A stretch of 64,000 nt of DNA from NCBI GenBank assembly GCA_963773765.1, contig CAVZCC010000001.1:310001-374000 (forward strand), written 5' to 3'. The stretch comes from CAVZCC01 sp963773765 (GTDB lineage: Bacteria; Actinomycetota; Acidimicrobiia; Acidimicrobiales; Microtrichaceae). Below the pieces are notes generated by a model. The model worked only from the letters and a program-made list of their open reading frames with translations. It was not told the DNA's origin and ran no database searches. The first letter of the stretch is position 1; every line of letters starts with the position of its first letter. Positions 60,320 through 64,000 of the stretch are shown here, piece after piece. Both the position numbers and the translations under genes were made by a program.

Positions 60320-60522
60320 CCGACCGGGAGAGTCCCGACGCAGCCAGCGTCGGGCGCCGAAGGAGCAACCGCCCCGGAATCTCTCAGGCCTCCGTACCGG
60401 TCGGGACAGGCACCTCTGGAGAGCAGTCCGCACACCGTGGTGGGGCTCACCGACGGGGAAAGCCGCACCGGTCCCACGGGACCGGCGGCGAAACTCTCAG
60501 GTCACGCGACAGACGGGGGCAC
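60320..60522 (+). promoter_or_regulatory. Tandem glycine riboswitch
   Basis: Two aptamers in series before gcvP. Aptamer 1 has CGGGAGAGTCC (60325), GCCGAAGGAGCAA (60356), GGAATCTCTCAGGC (60376) and GGACAGGCACCTCTGGAGAG (60404). Aptamer 2 has ACCGACGGGGAAAGCC (60449), GGCGAAACTCTCAGGTCAC (60487) and GACAGACGGGG (60508). These are the conserved cores of the gcvT-type glycine motif. Glycine binding normally turns on the downstream cleavage genes. The expression platform may be the sequence up to the gcvP start, about 30 bases on. Confidence 0.95.
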
Positions 60523-60554
60523 CGAATCCCGCCCCTCCGCGCCACCAGGAGCCC

Positions 60555-63421
60555 ATGTGTCCCCCTCGCCCGCTGCCAGTCGAGGACTTCGCCGACCGCC
60601 ACCTCGGTCCCGACGCCGACGACATCGACGCCATGTTGGCCACCGTCGGCTACGACTCGCTCGACGCACTGGTGGACGCCACCGTCCCCGGCGCCATCCG
60701 GATCACCGAACCGTTGGGGCTGGCCGCCATCCCCGACGAGGCCGATGCCCTGGCCCGCATCCGTGAGCTGGCCGACCTGAACCAGCCGATGGTCAGCCTG
60801 ATCGGTTGTGGCTACTCCCGTTCCCGCACGCCCAACGTGATCCTCCGCAACGTGCTGGAGAACCCGGCCTGGTACACCGCCTACACGCCGTACCAGCCCG
60901 AGATCTCCCAGGGCCGGCTGGAGGCGCTGCTGAACTTCCAGACCATGGTCTCGGACCTGTGCGGCATGGACCTGGCCAACGCCTCCCTCCTGGACGAGGC
61001 GACCGCGGCGGCGGAGGCCATGACCATGGCCCGGCGCCAGTCCCGGTCCGCCGCCACCACGTTCTTCGTCGACGGGGACTGCCACCCCCAGGTGATCGAG
61101 GTGGTGGAGACCAGGGCCGAGCCGCTGGGCGTGAAGGTCGTCGTCGGTGACCCGGCGCTCGACCTGGACGGACATGAGTGCTTCGGCGTGTTGCTGGCCT
61201 ACCCGGGCTCGTCCGGGGCGGTGCCGGACCACCGCCCGGTGGTCGAGACGGCCCACGCGGCGGGCGCCATCGTGTGCGTCACCGCGGACCTGCTGGCCCT
61301 CACCCTGCTCACCCCGCCCGGCGAGTGGGGGGCCGACGTGGTGGTCGGCTCGGCCCAGCGCTTCGGCGTGCCCCTCGGCTACGGCGGTCCCCACGCCGGG
61401 TTCATGGCGGTCCGGGAGGGGGCCCGCCGGTCCATGCCCGGCCGACTGGTGGGCGTGTCCGTCGACGCCCAGGGCAACCCGGCCCTGCGGCTGGCGCTGC
61501 AGACCCGGGAGCAGCACATCCGGCGGGAGAAGGCCACCTCCAACATCTGCACGGCTCAGGTGCTGCTGGCGGTCATGGCCGCCATGTACGCCACGTACCA
61601 CGGGCCCGACGGCCTGGCCGCCATCGCGGGCCGGGTCGAGCGCCTGACCGCGGCGGCGGCCGCCGCCCTGCACGGCGCCGGGCTGGCCCTCACCGCGGAC
61701 ACCGCCTTCGACACGGTCACCGTGCGGGTGCCGGGCGGCGCCGACCGGGTGGTGGCCGCGGCGCTGGCCTCGGGCATCAACCTCCGCCGCAGCTCCGACG
61801 ACGCCGTCGGGTTCTCCCTGGACGAGACCACCACACCGGAGATCGTGAGCGCGGTCCTGGCCGCGTTCGGGGTGACGGTCGGCGCCGGATGAGCTCGACC
61901 TGGATGCACCGTCGGGGCTGCCCGCCGGCCTGCGCCGCACGTCGGCGTTCCTGACGCACCCCACCTTCCACCGCTACCGGTCCGAGACCGAGATGATGCG
62001 GTACCTCCGCCGCCTGGCCGACGCCGACCTCGCACTGGACCGGACGATGATCCCGCTCGGGTCCTGCACCATGAAGCTCAACGCAGTGGCCGAGATGATC
62101 CCCGTCACGTGGCCCGAGTTCGCCGACATCCACCCCTTCGCCCCGGCCGGGCAGGCCCGCGGCTACCTGCGGTTGATCGACGAACTGGAAGCAGCGCTGG
62201 TCCGCATCACCGGCTACGACGCAGTGTCGTTCCAGCCCAACGCCGGCAGCCAGGGCGAGTTCGCCGGGCTGCTGGCCATCCGGGCCTACCACCGGTCCCG
62301 GGGTGACGTGGACCGGGACGTCTGCCTCATCCCCGCCTCCGCCCACGGCACCAACGCCGCCAGCGCGGTCATGGCCGGGATGCGGGTGGTGGTCGTGGCG
62401 ACCGACGACGACGGCAACGTGGACCTGGAGGACCTGACGGCCAGGGCCACCGAGCACGGCGACCGACTGGCCGCGGCCATGATCACCTACCCCTCCACCC
62501 ATGGCGTGTTCGAGGAGGGAGTCGGTGAGCTGTGCCGCATCGTGCACGACCACGGCGGCCAGGTGTACGTGGACGGCGCCAACCTCAACGCCCTGGTCGG
62601 CCTGGCCCGTCCTGGCGCCTTCGGCGCCGATGTCAGCCACCTGAACCTGCACAAGACGTTCTGCATCCCCCACGGTGGAGGTGGGCCCGGGGTGGGCCCG
62701 GTGGCGGTGCGGGGACACCTGGCGCCCTTCCTGCCCGGGCACCGCCAGGGGCCCCAGGGCCAACCCGCCGAGGGCGGCGTGGGGGCCGTGGCGTCGGCCC
62801 CGTACGGTTCTGCGGGCATCCTGCCCATCCCGTGGATGTACATCACGATGATGGGCGACCGGCTCAGGCGGGCCACCGAGCTGGCCATCCTGTCTGCCAA
62901 CTACGTCGCCGCCCGCCTGTCGCCGCACTACCCCGTCCTCTACACGGGGTCGAACGGCCTGGTGGCCCACGAGTGCATCCTCGACCTGCGCCCGTTGGAG
63001 AAGGACACGGGCGTCACCAATGAGGACGTGGCCAAGCGCCTGATCGACTACGGCTTCCACGCGCCCGACCATGTCGTTCCCCGTGGCCGGCACCCTGATG
63101 GTGGAGCCGACCGAGTCCGAGGGCCTGGCCGAGCTCGACCGGTTCTGTGACGCCATGATCGCCATCAGGGGCGAGATCGACCGCGTCGGCGCCGGTGAGT
63201 GGCCCGCCGAGGACAACCCGCTGGTCAACGCCCCCCACACCGCCGCCGTGGTCGGGGCCGACGAATGGGACAGGGCCTACCCCCGCTCCCTCGCCGCCTG
63301 GCCCGCGGGTGCCACCACGGAGTGGAAGTACTGGTCACCGGTGGGCCGCATCGACGGCGGCTACGGCGATCGCCACCTGGTGTGCTCCTGCCCGCCACTG
63401 GAGGACCTGGCCGAGCACTGA
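60555..63421 (+). CDS. gcvP: Glycine dehydrogenase (P-protein of the glycine cleavage system), two frameshifts
   Basis: The P-protein decarboxylates glycine with pyridoxal phosphate and passes the aminomethyl group to lipoyl-GcvH. Read with two one-base corrections it is about 955 residues, the usual length for the single-chain enzyme. N-terminal FADRHLGPDADDIDAMLATV, then GCGYSRSRTPNVILRNVLEN and YTPYQPEISQGRLEALLNFQ; after the break near 61883 TMIPLGSCTMKLNA, PNAGSQGEFAGL, and the PLP lysine in HLNLHKTFCIPHGGGG (about residue 698); after the break near 63068 SFPVAGTLMVEPTESE to the stop. A glycine riboswitch lies upstream, and gcvT is convergent beyond a long palindrome. Confidence 0.93.
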
Positions 63422-63459
63422 GGCGCCGGTCCCCGCCGCCCCACCCTCCCCTGCCCGCC

Positions 63460-63509
63460 GTTCTGTGCTGCGAGCCGCGACCTATGGGTCGCGGCTCGCA
63501 GCACAGAAC
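63460..63509. terminator. 23-bp perfect palindrome between gcvP and gcvT
   Basis: GTTCTGTGCTGCGAGCCGCG plus ACC (63460-63482), loop TATG, then the exact reverse complement (63487-63509). It is placed to stop transcription from both sides. A 23-bp perfect stem is longer than most terminators, so it may also be a copy of a dispersed intergenic repeat. Confidence 0.7.
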
Positions 63510-63524
63510 GAGGGCCGGAGGTGG

Positions 63525-64000
63525 TCAGCGGTGCTTGGGCAGGAACGGCAGCTCGACGCAGCGGGCCGGCATGGGCACGCCCCGGACGTCGATGGCGAGG
63601 TCGTCTCCGACCTGCACCGACGGGTCCACGAACGCCAGCGCGATGCCGCACTCCAGGGTGGGTGAGAAGTTCCCGGAGCTGACCGTGCCCACCACCGTGC
63701 CGTCCCGCAGGACGTCCTGGTCGGCCCGGGGCGGACGGCGACCCTCCGACCGCAGCCCGCGGAGCACAGGGGCGACCCCGGCGTCGCGCTGGCGGGCAAG
63801 GGCCTCGCGGCCCCGGAAGTCGCCCTTGTCCCAGCTGACGACCCAGCCCAGCCCCGCGTTGAGCGGGGTGATGCCGGGGCCGAGTTCGTGGCCGTGCAGG
63901 GGCAGTGCCGCCTCCAGGCGGAGCGTGTCACGGGCCCCGAGGCCGGCGGGGGTGATCCCGGCGCCGGTCACGGCGGTCCAGAACTCCTCGGCCACCGCCA
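63525..64000 (-). CDS. gcvT: Aminomethyltransferase (T-protein of the glycine cleavage system), partial
   Basis: The C-terminal 158 residues; the rest lies beyond the window. GcvT releases ammonia and makes methylene-tetrahydrofolate from the aminomethyl group on GcvH. ARDTLRLEAALPLHGHEL is the folate-side signature 'R.E.G..L.G.E' of the family, followed by PLNAGLGWVVSWDKGDFRGR and GTVSSGNFSPTLECGIALAF in the C-terminal barrel, then a short tail ending PFLPKHR. It is convergent with gcvP rather than in operon with it. Confidence 0.9.
   Translation of the reverse strand, partial: AVAEEFWTAVTGAGITPAGLGARDTLRLEAALPLHGHELGPGITPLNAGLGWVVSWDKGDFRGREALARQRDAGVAPVLRGLRSEGRRPPRADQDVLRDGTVVGTVSSGNFSPTLECGIALAFVDPSVQVGDDLAIDVRGVPMPARCVELPFLPKHR

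Noticed and set aside
61880..61895. The gcvP frame stops at 61892 and restarts, as if encoding separate GcvPA and GcvPB subunits.
   Set aside because: Removing one G joins the two parts smoothly, no start codon or ribosome site fits a second subunit at the right place, and a second one-base break at 63068 shows the same error type.
1..64000. CRISPR arrays, rRNA and tRNA genes.
   Set aside because: No regularly spaced repeats and no tRNA or rRNA cores were found on either strand by reading.

Overview
The window is high-GC DNA (about 70%) from an actinobacterium, most likely an uncultured member of the Acidimicrobiia. The evidence is a tat-helY block of the actinobacterial kind, a mycothione reductase, a DUF4193-type acidic protein, F420/FMN LLM oxidoreductases, a form II CO-dehydrogenase-like set, and a TANNNT -10 box six to eight bases before many start codons, which implies leaderless transcripts. 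No rRNA, tRNA or CRISPR array was seen. The clearest structured RNA is a tandem glycine riboswitch before gcvP.

Layout. 0-10.5 kb: TatA/B tail, tatC, helY, a lipid-kinase-like protein, a zinc-free-looking MDR oxidoreductase, an M20 amidohydrolase, a double-ThyX protein, DUF4193 and small enzymes. 10.5-25.5 kb: crotonase, HAD phosphatase, an RGD/PA-rich protein, an epimerase, a fasciclin lipoprotein, mycothione reductase, a steroid-type acyl-CoA dehydrogenase pair behind a KstR-like operator, GT61, YqhA, Usp, pantothenate kinase, EcsC-like and TerC proteins. 25.5-37 kb: aldehyde dehydrogenase, AlgH, an amidohydrolase operon, GH3 glucosidase, Maf, an isochorismatase-fold protein, an esterase-LLM reading frame, and an ECF sigma/MscS-like operon closed by a strong terminator. 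37-45 kb: coxL-coxS-coxM, Dabb protein, [3Fe-4S] ferredoxin, a P450/amidohydrolase pair, a 2OG-Fe oxygenase and a formaldehyde-activating enzyme. 45.2-49.3 kb: a degraded integrative element (integrase, excisionase-like HTH, prim-pol-like protein, two tiny zinc-ribbon proteins, several strong inverted repeats). 49.5-64 kb: a six-gene P450/SDR/amidohydrolase operon, a possible small RNA, a GDH-like protein, serine hydrolase, CDF transporter, class II aldolase, LLM enzyme, and the glycine cleavage genes gcvP and gcvT.

Function. The accessory content points to catabolism of terpenoid, steroid or aromatic compounds: two paralogous P450s, a ferredoxin of the P450-partner type, several SDRs and amidohydrolases, acyl-CoA dehydrogenases, LLM monooxygenases, and a molybdenum hydroxylase. 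Glycine cleavage under riboswitch control and Fae bear on one-carbon metabolism.

Caution on the sequence. Roughly a dozen otherwise well-conserved genes are broken by single-base changes, nearly all additions in short G/C runs. These look like consensus errors in a long-read or draft assembly rather than biology, so the entries below give the repaired gene extents and say where the frame breaks.
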